The translations under genes were made by a program, and so were the position numbers. The notes under the pieces were generated by a model. That model was not told the origin of the DNA, made no database searches, and saw nothing but the letters and a program-made list of their open reading frames with translations. Shown piece by piece: positions 26,903 through 37,218 of a stretch of DNA of 64,000 bases; position 1 is the stretch's first letter, and every line of letters starts with the position of its first letter. Source of the stretch: Pseudarthrobacter sp. PS3-L1 (GTDB lineage: Bacteria; Actinomycetota; Actinomycetes; Actinomycetales; Micrococcaceae); the NCBI RefSeq assembly GCF_030063285.1, contig NZ_JASISU010000003.1:372001-436000 (forward strand), in the 5' to 3' direction.

Positions 26903-28183
26903 TCACAGGACCGGGAAAACCTCCAGGCCACCCAGGTATTTCTGCAGGGCCCTGGGCACGTTGACCGATCCGTCCGGGTTCTGGTGGTGCTCAAGAATTG
27001 CCACGATCCAGCGGGTGGTGGCGAGCGTACCGTTCAACGTTGCCACGGCACGGGTTCCCTTGGTGACGCCCTCGGTAGTGGTCACGCGTTCACGGATGTT
27101 CAGGCGCCGGGCCTGGAACGTAGTGCAATTGGATGCAGAGGTGAGTTCGCGGTAGGCGCCCTGCGTGGGAACCCAGGCCTCACAGTCGAACTTGCGGGCT
27201 GCGGACATCCCCAGATCGCCAGCAGCGGTTTCAATCACGCGGTAGGGCAGCTCGCACTTGGCCAGCATCTCCTCTTCCCAGGCCAGCAGTCGGGAGTGCT
27301 CGGCGGCCGCTTCCTCAACAGTGGTGTAGACAAACATTTCCACTTTGTTGAACTGGTGTACGCGGATGATTCCGCGGGTGTCCTTACCGTGCGAGCCAGC
27401 CTCCCTGCGGAAACAGGAACTCTGGCCGGCAAAACGGATAGGCCCTGCGGACAGGTCGAGGATCTCATCGGCATGGTAGCCAGCCAGCGCCACTTCCGAG
27501 GTACCCACAAGATATAGGTCATCCTCGGCAAGGCGGTAGATCTCGGCGTCGTGCTTAATATCAAAGCCAGTTCCCTGCATGGTCTCCGGCCGCACCAGCG
27601 TGGGCGTGATCATGGGGACGAAGCCGGCATCAATAGCCTGCTCCATGGCCATCTGCAGCAGTGCCATTTCCAGCCGCGCGCCAACGCCACGAAGGAAATA
27701 GAACCTCGAACCCGATACTTTGGCGCCGCGTTCCATGTCGATCGCGCCGATAAGTTCACCGATTTCCAGGTGGTCCCGCGCAGTGAAGTCGGTGAACTCA
27801 CGCGGCGTGCCCACTGTCTTGAGGACCACAAAGTCATCCTCCCCGCCCGCTGGAACATTGTCCTCAACCAGGTTGGGGACCGAACGCAGCAGGTCTTCCT
27901 GCCTCGCCTGCGCACCATCTGCCTCGGTGGAGGCGGCCTTCACAGAATTTGCCAGCTCACGGACCTCGGCCAGCAGCGCCTGCTTTTCGTCACCCTTGGC
28001 CTGTGCCACCCGTTTCCCATAAACGTTCTGCTCGGCCCGGAGGTTCTCGTAACGGATCAGGGCAGCCTTCCGATCCGAATCTGCGGAGATGATCGAGTCC
28101 ACCACTGATTCGTCGGCGCCGCGGGCGCGCTGGCTGGCACGGAACTTGTCCGGATTTTCGCTGAGTTCTTTTACATCGATCAC
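26903..28183 (-). CDS. serS: seryl-tRNA synthetase
   Basis: 426 residues, normal class II SerRS length. The N-terminal coiled-coil arm spans about 30-100 ([13 protein letters not shown] and [12 protein letters not shown]); motif 2 is [15 protein letters not shown], and the late segment [16 protein letters not shown] belongs to the serine and ATP site. Start is GTG. Read away from the divergent diacylglycerol-kinase gene, with 79 bp between the starts. Confidence 0.97.
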   Translation of the reverse strand: MIDVKELSENPDKFRASQRARGADESVVDSIISADSDRKAALIRYENLRAEQNVYGKRVAQAKGDEKQALLAEVRELANSVKAASTEADGAQARQEDLLRSVPNLVEDNVPAGGEDDFVVLKTVGTPREFTDFTARDHLEIGELIGAIDMERGAKVSGSRFYFLRGVGARLEMALLQMAMEQAIDAGFVPMITPTLVRPETMQGTGFDIKHDAEIYRLAEDDLYLVGTSEVALAGYHADEILDLSAGPIRFAGQSSCFRREAGSHGKDTRGIIRVHQFNKVEMFVYTTVEEAAAEHSRLLAWEEEMLAKCELPYRVIETAAGDLGMSAARKFDCEAWVPTQGAYRELTSASNCTTFQARRLNIRERVTTTEGVTKGTRAVATLNGTLATTRWIVAILEHHQNPDGSVNVPRALQKYLGGLEVFPVL

Positions 28184-28262
28184 CCGCCAAGCCTATCGAA
28201 TCCCTGGCACTGCCACTGCTGCCCGCATGTTGTTACGCCCCGCAGGATACTGTTGGAACACC

Positions 28263-29411
28263 ATGGGAGATTGGCTGCTGTACCTTCTGATCGCTGGGGG
28301 CGTGGCATTTGCCGCCACCAGCTGGTGGGGAGTGCGCAGGCTACGGGCCCTGCACATCCGCAGTGCCGTCCAGGAGGACCCCCATGATCCCGGGGTGGGC
28401 AAGCAGCGTGTGGCAGTGATCATCAACCCCATCAAGAACCGGTCCCACGAGGCGAGGGCTCTTATCCAGCGGGCCTGCCTGTCGGCTGGCTGGGACGAAC
28501 CGACGTTTTTTGAGACTACTGCCCTTGATCCCGGCCATTCCCAGGCGAAGGCAGCCCTGGACTCTGGCGCAGATCTGGTCCTGGTGGGCGGTGGCGACGG
28601 CACAGTGCGCGTGGTGGCAGAAACCCTGGCCCACTCTGGCGTTGCCATGGGGCTCATTCCGCTCGGTACGGGAAACCTGTTGGCTCGCAACGTGGACTTG
28701 GACGTCCATGATCTGTACGGCAGCGTCACCACAGCGCTCTTTGGCCGCCAGCGCTTCATCGATACCGCCACCATCACCATTGAGAACAGTCAGACTGGTG
28801 AGTCGTCGAGGCACGCGTTCCTGGTGATTGCCGGTATTGGGCTCGACGCCGAGGTATTGGCCGACACCAATGATGACCTCAAGAAACGCGTTGGCTGGCT
28901 GGCGTACACAGAGGCTGGCGTCCGGCATCTTCCTGGCCGCCGGAAACGGGTGCGGATATCCCTCGACGGCGAACCAGGTCAAAGCAGGAAGATCCGTAGT
29001 GTCCTCTTCGCAAACTGCGGCCTGATTCCCGGTGGGATAGATTTCCTGCCGCAGGCCATGGTGGATGACGGAATGCTGGACGTTGTAGTGATGAGCCCGC
29101 GCAGCATCATCGGCTGGCTCGCCATGTACGGAAAAATTGTCCTGCGCAGCGCCGGAAGCCTGCCCTTCATGACCGTGTACCGTTCGCGAAGCATCAGCAT
29201 CGAATGTGCAGAGCCCATGCCGGTCCAGCTGGACGGAGATACGGCTGGGCAGGCCACCAGGGTGGCTGTCGAAGTATCACCCAGATCGCTGCTGGTCCGG
29301 GTCAAGGGGACCAGGACCAACGCCACCGAGGTCAGCGGTACCGCGTTCGACACCGCTGCGCTGGCCGCCAATCGCGTTAACGGCGAAACCGGCCAGCCGT
29401 TCCACAGCTGA
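28263..29411 (+). CDS. diacylglycerol kinase family lipid kinase
   Basis: 382 residues with one N-terminal membrane helix (about 3-20), then the DAGK catalytic domain: VAVIINPIKN for nucleotide binding, the glycine-rich GGGDGTVR near 115, and IPLGTGNLLARN. The C-terminal half has the beta-sandwich PVQLDGD. Phosphorylates diacylglycerol or a related lipid, as DgkB or LCB5-like enzymes do. Start MGDWLL at 28263 is chosen; an ATG at 28227 is possible. Confidence 0.88.
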   Translation: MGDWLLYLLIAGGVAFAATSWWGVRRLRALHIRSAVQEDPHDPGVGKQRVAVIINPIKNRSHEARALIQRACLSAGWDEPTFFETTALDPGHSQAKAALDSGADLVLVGGGDGTVRVVAETLAHSGVAMGLIPLGTGNLLARNVDLDVHDLYGSVTTALFGRQRFIDTATITIENSQTGESSRHAFLVIAGIGLDAEVLADTNDDLKKRVGWLAYTEAGVRHLPGRRKRVRISLDGEPGQSRKIRSVLFANCGLIPGGIDFLPQAMVDDGMLDVVVMSPRSIIGWLAMYGKIVLRSAGSLPFMTVYRSRSISIECAEPMPVQLDGDTAGQATRVAVEVSPRSLLVRVKGTRTNATEVSGTAFDTAALAANRVNGETGQPFHS

Positions 29412-29429
29412 CCGGTTTCCAGATGTTGG

Positions 29430-29621
29430 CTACTTGCTCTCGGTCTCCGCAGAGTCCTTTGCGGCTTCGCGGGCCTCTGACTGCTCACGGATGAGCGCCT
29501 GTTCTTCTTCGAAACGCAGGCGGTCGGCACGGTCAGCCTCGTCGCCGTCCCATTCCTTGTTTTCGCCGGTCGACTTAGGGTTAACGATCATTCCCTGGCC
29601 GTCGTTGTCTTCAGTACTCAT
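29430..29621 (-). CDS. small acidic hypothetical protein
   Basis: 63 residues, highly charged, largely predicted helix or coil (RADRLRFEEEQALIREQSEAR). No Cys, no membrane segment. AGGTGCC precedes the chosen ATG at 29621; a second start 9 bp upstream is possible. Function unknown. It converges with the diacylglycerol-kinase gene, 18 bp apart. Confidence 0.6.
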   Translation of the reverse strand: MSTEDNDGQGMIVNPKSTGENKEWDGDEADRADRLRFEEEQALIREQSEAREAAKDSAETESK

Positions 29622-29742
29622 ATCAGGCACCTGCTTCGTCGTCGTTGGGGTTCACCCACGTGTGAATAAGTAAGCATACGCACAATCTCCGCTGTGGCTG
29701 TGCCAGCGCTTAGACACGCCGCGGACGCGTTGACACCAGGAG

Positions 29743-30069
29743 CTAGAGCACCAAGGGCTTCAACCCGTTGTCGGAGACCAGCGGCTTGCCTACTTCCAGC
29801 CACTGATCCATGCCGCCAGCCACGTTGGTGGCGGAGTAGCCCTGCCCTGCCAGCCACTGTGTGGCACGCAGCGAGCGCCCACCGGTCCGGCAGATGACAA
29901 ACAGATCCTGGTCCGGGTCCAGCTCGCCAAGGCGCTCGGGCAGCTGATCCAGGGGGATGTGCCGCGCGCCCTCGGCGTGGCCGGCAACCCACTCGTAGTC
30001 CTCACGGACATCGAGCACCGCTGCGCCCTCGGGAACGGCAGTTACGGAAACAGTCTCAAAATCGCTCAT
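29743..30069 (-). CDS. rhodanese-like domain protein
   Basis: 108 residues, one rhodanese domain. VLDVREDYEWVAGHAEGARHIPL is the family's first half; the active loop ICRTGGRS contains the sulfur-carrying Cys (about residue 60) followed by GYSATNVAGGMDQW. Single-domain forms act as sulfurtransferases or redox sensors. No neighbouring sulfur-metabolism gene points to a partner. Confidence 0.9.
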   Translation of the reverse strand: MSDFETVSVTAVPEGAAVLDVREDYEWVAGHAEGARHIPLDQLPERLGELDPDQDLFVICRTGGRSLRATQWLAGQGYSATNVAGGMDQWLEVGKPLVSDNGLKPLVL

Positions 30070-30276
30070 GGAAGTCCTCTTCTCTCACCACATCCGGGCA
30101 TTAAACTCCAGCGTAGCGCCCGAGCCCACAGGAGAGACAGTGCAGGTCCGGGCCAGGAGTCTTGCCGCGCTAGGCTTCTGGGAACAGCCTCGTGCCGGCT
30201 GCACGCCCGCGGAGGTGGGCAGCGACAGAAGGGGCGATGTTCCAGACTGCACACGCATCACCGAAAGGGTTCAGCC

Positions 30277-30648
30277 GTGCCAGCTTCCCAACCCACCATC
30301 CTGGCTACCTCCGGTGTATACGGCCCAGGCAGCCGGACCCGCCCAGAGTTCAACTCCCTGGTGCACCACGCCGTCGAACTTTCCGGCGTGACTGGCCGCG
30401 CCCCGCGGGTTGCCGGGTTCACTTTCAGCCACCTGAACCTCTTTCCGATGCCCACCATTGCGGATCCGGAGGCCCCTCTGCTGGAACAGGACGTGGTGTG
30501 GGTCGACGGCGTGGGGCTGGTCTATCACGGAACGACCCTTGTGGAAGCGGTCACCGAGGTCCGCGGGAAGGGCGCCTACCGCGTCACACGGGAGGCCGCG
30601 GACCACTCCTGCTCCGAAGAGCGGTTGGAGACCCGCTTCCTTGGCTGA
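30277..30648 (+). pseudogene. peptidase E (S51) remnant with internal in-frame deletions
   Basis: 123 residues where the family has about 230. The N-terminus (TILATSGVYGPGSRTRPEFNSL), a middle piece (HLNLFPMP and LLEQDVVWV) and the C-terminus (DGVGLVYHGTTLVEAVTEV) match peptidase E, but the pieces are fused in frame. About 20-25 residues are missing after GRAPRV, and roughly 80-90 after VVWV, including the catalytic-Ser SAGS region. The GTG at 30277 keeps a good ribosome site (AAAGGG), so a short product may still be made. It should be inactive as a dipeptidase. Missing lengths are estimated from memory of the family. Confidence 0.72.
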
Positions 30649-30652
30649 TCCA

Positions 30653-32161
30653 ATGCCCAACTCGTTACCCAAATCCCCCGTAGCTGCCGCAACGGATAGC
30701 GCAGGCATTAGTTCTCTTTCCGCCGTTCGGTTGTGCGCTGCCCTACGGTCCGGCGAAATCTCCGCAAGGGAAACCACTGCGCATTTCCTGGACCGAATCA
30801 CGGCGTCCAACACCGCCCTTGGGGCCTTCGTGAGCGTCAGCGCCGAGCACGCCCTGACAGCAGCTGCCGAAGCAGACGCCAGGTGGGCCCGTTGGAACTC
30901 GCTGACCGACAGCGCGCCGGAAACCAATACCGGGCCCCGTGGGCTTCCCCTGCTGCACGGCATGCCCACGGCATTCAAAGACCTGACAGATGTTGCAGGC
31001 ATGCCCACAACCCACGGGAGCGCAGCCCTGGAGCACCGCCCGGCAGTCGTGGACAGTCCACTAGCTGCCGGCCTGCGGGCAGCAGGGGTCATCTCCCTGG
31101 GCAAGACGCAGGTTCCTGAATTTGGCCTGACCGCCTATAGCGAAAATGCCGTGGCGGCACCGTCACGCAATCCATACTCCCTGCAGCGCAGCTCCGGCGG
31201 TTCCTCGGGCGGGAGTGCGGCGGCCGTTGCCGCAGGGCTGCTTCCGTTCGCTCCGGGATCCGATGGCGGCGGCTCCGTCAGGATCCCTGCGGCAGCATGC
31301 GGGCTCATCGGACTCAAACCGGGCCGGGGAGTACTTCCTGGCGCCAACCCTGCCGGAGACCCTGCACAGCTGGTGGTCAACGGCCCGCTTGCGCATACTG
31401 CCGCGGACGCGGCTCTTCTCCTCGATGCACTGATGTCCTCCCCCACAGCCCCAGACCGGCGGCGCCAGCATTTTTTGGCCTCTGTGGACAGGGCACCGCA
31501 GAGGCTGCGGATCGGCGTCACGCTGGACAATCCATGGACGTCTGCCTACCCCATCGAGGTTGAGCCAGCAGCGCAGGACGCCCTCGGCGCGGGCATTGCC
31601 CTGCTTGAGCACGCCGGCCATGCAGTCGAAGAAACGCGGATTACCTACGATCCCCGCTATCCGGAAACCTTCACCACGGTGTGGACTGCCGACGTCGGGA
31701 CCGCACGGATAGCACCCCACCAGGAACCATCCCTCATGCCCCTGACCCGGGTGTTCCGGCGTCGGGCGCAGCGGCGCAGTATGGAAATCCTGGAGCAATC
31801 CTTGGCCGTTCTTCAGCAGTTTGAGCGTGACACTGTTGCCCAGTACGGAAAATGGGACCTGATCCTGACACCGTCGCTGGCGCAGACTCCACGCCCCATC
31901 GGCTGGTTTACCGGGCTGGGCGCCCTGGGCGAGATCGATCCGGCGGACCTTGACCACGTGGCCGACGACGACTATCGGCGGCAATGCCAATACGCCCCGT
32001 GGTCCTCCCTGATCAACGTGTGCGGGCTGCCTGCGATCACGGTGCCAGTGCACTGGACCGGCGGTGCCGCGGGGCGCGGGCTGCCCATGGGCATACAGCT
32101 GGTGGGAAGGCCAGGCGCGGAAGCACTCCTGCTGCAGGTTGCTGCGCACCTGGGTTTCTAG
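30653..32161 (+). CDS. amidase, amidase-signature family
   Basis: 502 residues. The Ser-cisSer-Lys triad is in place: Lys-109 in TAFKDLTD, the Gly/Ser-rich SSGGSSGGSAAAVAAG with the bridging Ser near 184-185, and the nucleophile Ser-208 in SDGGGSVRIPA. Hydrolyses amide bonds of small molecules. It is not a GatA clearly linked to gatB or gatC here. The start at 30653 lies 4 bp after the peptidase E remnant; the longer frame would cover that gene. Substrate unknown. Confidence 0.88.
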   Translation: MPNSLPKSPVAAATDSAGISSLSAVRLCAALRSGEISARETTAHFLDRITASNTALGAFVSVSAEHALTAAAEADARWARWNSLTDSAPETNTGPRGLPLLHGMPTAFKDLTDVAGMPTTHGSAALEHRPAVVDSPLAAGLRAAGVISLGKTQVPEFGLTAYSENAVAAPSRNPYSLQRSSGGSSGGSAAAVAAGLLPFAPGSDGGGSVRIPAAACGLIGLKPGRGVLPGANPAGDPAQLVVNGPLAHTAADAALLLDALMSSPTAPDRRRQHFLASVDRAPQRLRIGVTLDNPWTSAYPIEVEPAAQDALGAGIALLEHAGHAVEETRITYDPRYPETFTTVWTADVGTARIAPHQEPSLMPLTRVFRRRAQRRSMEILEQSLAVLQQFERDTVAQYGKWDLILTPSLAQTPRPIGWFTGLGALGEIDPADLDHVADDDYRRQCQYAPWSSLINVCGLPAITVPVHWTGGAAGRGLPMGIQLVGRPGAEALLLQVAAHLGF

Positions 32162-32218
32162 CCACGGCCACCTTCTGCGAACGTGACAATACCGGGGCAC
32201 ACTGTCAGCATTAACTAA

Positions 32219-33688
32219 ATGAGCAAACCTCATTTATCTGATTCCGCCGCCGCAACCCAGGGCGACACCTCCTTTTTTGGCCAACCAAAGATGCTGGCCA
32301 GCCTCTTCTCCGTAGAAATGTGGGAGCGCTTCTCCTTCTACGGCATGCAGGGCATCCTGCTCTACTACATGTACTTCACGGCGTCCCAGGGCGGCCTGGA
32401 CATTGACCAGGGCCTGGCTGCAAGCCTGGTGGGCGCCTACGGCGGCGGCGTCTACCTTTCCACCATCCTTGGCGCATGGCTGGCCGACAGGCTGTTCGGG
32501 TCAGAACGCGTGCTCTTCGGCTCGGCGATCATGATCATGGCTGGCCACATAGCCCTTGCCCTTATCCCCGGCATTCCGGGCCTGATCACCGGCCTGCTGC
32601 TGGTGGCAGTGGGCTCCGGTGGCCTCAAGGCAAACGCCACCGCCCTGGTGGGCACCCTGTACAAAGAGAATGACGAGCGCCGCGACGCCGGCTTTTCCAT
32701 CTTTTACATGGGAATCAACCTCGGTGGCCTGATTGGCCCCCTGGTGACAGGCTTCCTCCAGGAGAGCCAGGGCTTTCACTGGGGCTTTGGTGCGGCGGCG
32801 ATCGGCATGGCCATAGGTTTGGGCATTTATGCCATGAACCGCAAGAGGCTGCCCGAAGCAGCGCACCACATTGCCAACCCCCTGCCTGCAAAAGACCGCC
32901 TCAAATACGGCGCTATCTTCGCCGCCATTGTTGTGGCCATTGCAGCGCTACTGGTAACCGGAGTGGTCAATGCAGAAAACCTCGCGCTGAGCATGGCCTA
33001 TGCCGCCATCGCGGCGTCGGTGCTGTATTTTGCCCTGATTTTCAGCAGCAACAAGGTGGACGGCACTGAACGCCAGCGCGTGGTCGCCTTCATTCCCCTC
33101 TACATCGCCTCAGCAGCGTTCTGGGCCCTCTTCCAGCAGCAATTCACCTTTATCGCCGTGTATTCGCAGGAGAAGCTGGACCGTAACCTGTTTGGGTGGG
33201 AGATGCCGGCAGCCTGGGTGCAGTCCATCAACCCGGTCTTCATCATCATCTTCGCCGGCGTCATGGCAGCTCTCTGGACCAGGCTCGGCCACCGACAGCC
33301 CGGGTCGGCCCTGAAGTTTGCCATTGGCCTGTTCGTGATGGGCCTGGCGTTCCTGGCCTTCATCCCGCTGGCAGGCGACGCAAAAACCCCGCTGCTCGCC
33401 CTGGTCGGCATCCTGTTCCTGTTCACGCTCGCCGAACTGTTCCTCTCTCCTATCGGGCTCTCAGTGACCACCAAATTGGCACCCAAGGCCTTCCAGACAC
33501 AAATGGTGGCACTGTTCTTCCTCTCGGTATCGCTAGGAACCACGCTCGCCGGCATCCTGGCCGGACTCTATAACCCGGAAAACGAGCTCCCGTACTTCAT
33601 CGGTATCGGCGGTACAGCCATGCTGCTGGCCTTGGGTATGGCAGCAGCTTCACCAGCCATCAGGAAGCGCATGGGCGGCGTCCGTTGA
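32219..33688 (+). CDS. POT family proton-dependent oligopeptide transporter
   Basis: 489 residues with about 12-14 helices. The family signature occurs at EMWERFSFYGMQGILLYYM (ExxERFxYYG type, residues 27-45), and FSIFYMGINLGGLIGPLVTG is the PTR2 second signature. Takes up di- and tripeptides with protons, as DtpT does. Starts 57 bp after the amidase. Glutaminase follows on the same strand, which could fit amino-acid salvage but shows no overlap. Confidence 0.93.
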   Translation: MSKPHLSDSAAATQGDTSFFGQPKMLASLFSVEMWERFSFYGMQGILLYYMYFTASQGGLDIDQGLAASLVGAYGGGVYLSTILGAWLADRLFGSERVLFGSAIMIMAGHIALALIPGIPGLITGLLLVAVGSGGLKANATALVGTLYKENDERRDAGFSIFYMGINLGGLIGPLVTGFLQESQGFHWGFGAAAIGMAIGLGIYAMNRKRLPEAAHHIANPLPAKDRLKYGAIFAAIVVAIAALLVTGVVNAENLALSMAYAAIAASVLYFALIFSSNKVDGTERQRVVAFIPLYIASAAFWALFQQQFTFIAVYSQEKLDRNLFGWEMPAAWVQSINPVFIIIFAGVMAALWTRLGHRQPGSALKFAIGLFVMGLAFLAFIPLAGDAKTPLLALVGILFLFTLAELFLSPIGLSVTTKLAPKAFQTQMVALFFLSVSLGTTLAGILAGLYNPENELPYFIGIGGTAMLLALGMAAASPAIRKRMGGVR

Positions 33689-33760
33689 GCCAATGACGCG
33701 GCGCCCCGGGCGGGGCCCTGTCGGAGTGACGCAGCACAGCAACCGGAGGTACTCCACACC

Positions 33761-34672
33761 ATGGATTTTCAGAACCTACTCGATGACATCGCGGGCACCG
33801 TAGCAGCGTCCCCGCCCCGTGGCGAAGTGGCCGCCTACATTCCGCAACTGGGTGCGGTGAATCCCGATCAGTTCGGCATCGCCGTGGTCACAGGGGAAGG
33901 CGAGGTCTTTTCGGCTGGTGATGCCAACGTGCCGTTCTCGATCCAGAGCATTTCAAAGGTTTTCGCCCTTGCGCTGGTGCTTGCCACTGACGGCGACGGC
34001 GTATGGCAGCGCGTATTCCGGGAGCCCTCAGGCAACCCGTTCAACTCGCTGGTCCAGCTTGAACAAGAAGCCGGGATACCACGCAACCCCTTTATCAACG
34101 CTGGTGCACTGGTGGTGACGGACAGGCTCCTGAGCGTGACGGGCGATGCCGCCGGGACCGTGTTGGACCTCATGCGCCAGGAGAGCGGCAACCCGGGTGT
34201 GGGAGTGGATCCGGTGGTCGCCGAATCAGAACACCTGCACAGCAGCCGCAACGCTTCCTTGGCGTATTTCCTTGCCAGTTGCGGAAACCTGGAGAACCCG
34301 GTGCCAGATGTCCTGGATAACTACATCAGACAGTGTTCGCTGGCCATGAGCTGCGTGGACCTGGCACTTGCCAGCCGATTCCTGGCCAGCAACGGGGTAC
34401 GGGTGGACGGCACGGCGCTGCTGTCCTCTTCACAGACCAAAAGGATCAACGCCGTCATGCTCACCTGCGGAACCTATGACGCAGCGGGCGAGTTCGCCTA
34501 CCGGGTGGGCCTGCCCGGGAAGAGCGGAGTCGGCGGTGGGATCGTGGCTGTGGTTCCCAACAACCTCACAGTGGTGGTCTGGAGTCCTGGACTGGGACGC
34601 TCCGGAAACTCTGTGTCCGGCCTCAATGCGCTCGATGAATTCACAACCCGCACGGGGTTGTCCATTTTCTGA
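33761..34672 (+). CDS. glsA: glutaminase A
   Basis: 303 residues. Hydrolyses glutamine to glutamate and ammonia; beta-lactamase-like fold. The Ser-x-x-Lys motif SISK is at 63-66 (FSIQSISKVFAL), with NPFINAGALV and AGEFAYRVGLPGKSGVGGGI, both typical of the family. GGAGGT lies 9 bp before the ATG. Standard length; cytoplasmic. Confidence 0.96.
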   Translation: MDFQNLLDDIAGTVAASPPRGEVAAYIPQLGAVNPDQFGIAVVTGEGEVFSAGDANVPFSIQSISKVFALALVLATDGDGVWQRVFREPSGNPFNSLVQLEQEAGIPRNPFINAGALVVTDRLLSVTGDAAGTVLDLMRQESGNPGVGVDPVVAESEHLHSSRNASLAYFLASCGNLENPVPDVLDNYIRQCSLAMSCVDLALASRFLASNGVRVDGTALLSSSQTKRINAVMLTCGTYDAAGEFAYRVGLPGKSGVGGGIVAVVPNNLTVVVWSPGLGRSGNSVSGLNALDEFTTRTGLSIF

Positions 34673-34724
34673 GCACAGCTGGGAATTTGCTGTCGCAGGT
34701 ATGCTCCGACCCGCAGGAAAGTGC

Positions 34725-35348
34725 TCAGACGGACTGTGATCCGGATGTTCCATATCCGGTGTCCGAGAAAAATGTGGCGAAGAAAATAATCATCACCAGC
34801 CACAGCAGTCCATACCCAACAAAACACAGGTAGCCAAGGACCAGTCCCGTGATGGACATGCCCTTGCCTGCTGGCTCCCGACGGAGCCCAAGGTGGCCTG
34901 CGATGACGGCGGCGATCTGTGGAATCATGAATGCCCCAAAGAACAGTGAGACTAGGCCCAGCACAAGGCTGACAATGCTCAGCGTCCTGGGCTGGGGCGC
35001 TGTACCCCTTCCTCCGTAAGGTCCGGCGCCATAGTATCCCGGACCTGGCTGGGCTGCAGAGGAATTCTGGCCGTAGCCGGCAGGCGGACCATACTGCGGG
35101 TAGGGCCCCGGCACCGAAGGGGTGCCAGCGGAATAACCGCCCGTGGCATAAAAGTCGCCGGAACTGGAATCCTGACCGGACCCACCGTTCGTGTACCGGT
35201 CCCAGGCAGGAGCTGCTGTGTCGCCCCGGGCCGCAGGGATATAAGGCGGCGGCTCGTACCCTACCGGCCGTCCGGCGCCATCCTTGCCGGAGGCAGTGGC
35301 GTCTCCGCCCTCCCAGGCATCACTGTTTCCACTGGGCTGATCGGTCAT
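34725..35348 (-). CDS. DUF4190-type membrane protein
   Basis: 207 residues. The first 120 are Gly/Tyr/Pro/Ser-rich and disordered ([15 protein letters not shown]). Two helices near the end ([18 protein letters not shown] and [20 protein letters not shown]) flank a short basic loop, as in DUF4190. GGGGAG precedes the ATG at 35348. Function unknown; such proteins are common surface or membrane proteins in actinobacteria. Divergent from pgm. Confidence 0.78.
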   Translation of the reverse strand: MTDQPSGNSDAWEGGDATASGKDGAGRPVGYEPPPYIPAARGDTAAPAWDRYTNGGSGQDSSSGDFYATGGYSAGTPSVPGPYPQYGPPAGYGQNSSAAQPGPGYYGAGPYGGRGTAPQPRTLSIVSLVLGLVSLFFGAFMIPQIAAVIAGHLGLRREPAGKGMSITGLVLGYLCFVGYGLLWLVMIIFFATFFSDTGYGTSGSQSV

Positions 35349-35475
35349 GGGCTCCCCTGATATAGCGATTTCTTCAAGCGTACCGCCGGCGTATCCGCGA
35401 TGGTTGGCAGGATCCCACAGGACCAAATTCTGGACTGACAGTTCTGCACGGCCCATCGTCTGGCATGCTGGTCCC

Positions 35476-37137
35476 ATGGCTAGCCGCGCGGGCACAGTTG
35501 CCCAACCCCAGGACCTTGTAGATATCACCGCTTTGCTTGACGCGTATTACGACGTCTCGCCAGACCTCAGCGACGCCGGACAGCGGGTAGCCTTCGGCAC
35601 GTCCGGCCACCGCGGATCGAGCCTGAAGGCGTCCTTCAACGAAAAACACATCGTCGCAATTACCCAGGCGATCGTTGAATACCGGGCCGGGCAGGGCATT
35701 ACCGGGCCGCTGTACCTCGCCAAGGACACCCACGCGCTCAGCGAGCCTGCACAGAACACGGCCCTTGAGGTCCTGGCAGCCAACGGCGTCACAGTCCTGG
35801 TAGATGCCCGGCACGGCTACACCCCCACACCGGCCCTCAGCCACGCCATCCTGACCCACAACAGGAATGCTGGCCCGGGGGCTCCGCAGGCCGATGGAAT
35901 TGTTGTCACGCCCAGCCACAACCCACCCGGCGACGGCGGCTTCAAGTACAACCCGCCGCACGGTGGGCCTGCAGATTCGGACGCCACAGGCTGGATCGCC
36001 AACCGGGCCAACGAACTGCTCGAAGCGGACCTGCGCGGAATCAGGCGGCTTCCATTGGCCGATGCCATGGCTGCGGAGACTACCGGCAAATTCGATTTCC
36101 TGAGCAGCTACGTGGACGACCTGCCTTCCGTCCTGAACCTCGATGCCATCCGCGAAGCGGGCATCCGGATCGGGGCTGACCCCATGGGCGGCGCAGCAGT
36201 GGACTACTGGGGCGAGATCGGCGAGCGCCACCACCTGAACCTGACAGTCGTCAACCCCACCGTGGATCCCCAGTGGGCTTTCATGACCCTGGACTGGGAC
36301 GAGAAGATCCGAATGGACTGCTCCTCACCGTCAGCCATGGCTTCCCTGATAGCGAGGATGTCCGACGGCGCCGCTTTCGACATCGCTACGGGCAATGACG
36401 CCGATGCCGACAGGCACGGGATCGTTACGCCCATGGTGGACGGTCACGGCGGACTAATGAACCCCAACCACTACCTGGCCGTGGCGATCGACTACCTGTA
36501 CCGCAACCGCAGTGGCTGGAACCCCGATTCCGTGGTGGGCAAGACCCTTGTGTCCTCCTCCATGATTGACCGTGTGGCGCACAGCCTGGGCCGCAAGCTG
36601 GTGGAGGTTCCGGTGGGCTTCAAGTGGTTTGTTCCGGGCCTGCTTTCCGGCGAGGGTGCCTTCGGTGGCGAGGAATCAGCTGGCGCCTCATTCAACAAAC
36701 TCGATGGCAGCGTTTGGACCACGGACAAGGATGGCATCCTCCTGGCGCTTCTTGCCTCGGAGATTACTGCCGTCACGGGGCAGTCTCCGTCCCAGCTCTA
36801 CCGCGGTCTCACTGACCAGTTCGGTGACCCTGTCTACGCAAGGATTGACGCTGCAGCCACGCGGGATCAGAAGTCGGCGCTGGCCAAACTTTCGTCCTCG
36901 GATGTCACTGCCACCGAACTGGCCGGCGAGACCATCAAGGCCAAGCTGACGGAGGCTCCGGGGAACGGCGCAGCCATCGGCGGGCTCAAGGTTGTGACCG
37001 AAAATGCCTGGTTCGCAGCGCGGCCCTCGGGCACGGAAGACGTCTACAAGATCTACGCCGAGTCATTCAAGGGCTCGGACCACCTCAGGCAGGTCCAGGC
37101 CGAGGCCAAGGCACTGGTGGACGGCGTTATCGCCTAG
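35476..37137 (+). CDS. pgm: phosphoglucomutase (alpha-D-glucose phosphate-specific)
   Basis: 553 residues. Interconverts glucose-1-phosphate and glucose-6-phosphate for glycogen, trehalose and wall sugars. AFGTSGHRG is near 39-47, the phosphoserine loop TPSHNP at 145-150 (Ser-147), the metal loop NDADADRHG near 308, the sugar loop GEESAGASF and the phosphate loop ARPSGTED. Start MASRAG at 35476 is preferred because the upstream in-frame segment overlaps the divergent gene's start region. Ends at a strong bidirectional hairpin. Confidence 0.95.
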   Translation: MASRAGTVAQPQDLVDITALLDAYYDVSPDLSDAGQRVAFGTSGHRGSSLKASFNEKHIVAITQAIVEYRAGQGITGPLYLAKDTHALSEPAQNTALEVLAANGVTVLVDARHGYTPTPALSHAILTHNRNAGPGAPQADGIVVTPSHNPPGDGGFKYNPPHGGPADSDATGWIANRANELLEADLRGIRRLPLADAMAAETTGKFDFLSSYVDDLPSVLNLDAIREAGIRIGADPMGGAAVDYWGEIGERHHLNLTVVNPTVDPQWAFMTLDWDEKIRMDCSSPSAMASLIARMSDGAAFDIATGNDADADRHGIVTPMVDGHGGLMNPNHYLAVAIDYLYRNRSGWNPDSVVGKTLVSSSMIDRVAHSLGRKLVEVPVGFKWFVPGLLSGEGAFGGEESAGASFNKLDGSVWTTDKDGILLALLASEITAVTGQSPSQLYRGLTDQFGDPVYARIDAAATRDQKSALAKLSSSDVTATELAGETIKAKLTEAPGNGAAIGGLKVVTENAWFAARPSGTEDVYKIYAESFKGSDHLRQVQAEAKALVDGVIA

Positions 37138-37152
37138 GTCCCCTAAGGCACT

Positions 37153-37200
37153 AAAAACACCTCATGCACCCGTAAAACACAGGGCGCATGAGGTGTTTTT
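37153..37200. terminator. bidirectional terminator after pgm
   Basis: 15-base perfect arms (AAAAACACCTCATGC and complement) separated by 18 bases, with a run of seven T on the plus strand. The A-tract on the left arm makes it work for the convergent reductase gene as well. Confidence 0.88.
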
Positions 37201-37218
37201 TTCGTCGCAGGAGTGGCG

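Noticed and set aside
28184-28262. tRNA gene near serS
   Set aside because: No T-loop GTTCGA-type sequence or acceptor stem in this or other gaps I scanned.
31163-32233. 356-residue minus-strand frame over the amidase
   Set aside because: Repetitive Arg/Gly/Pro content with no motif; the amidase on the plus strand is certain.
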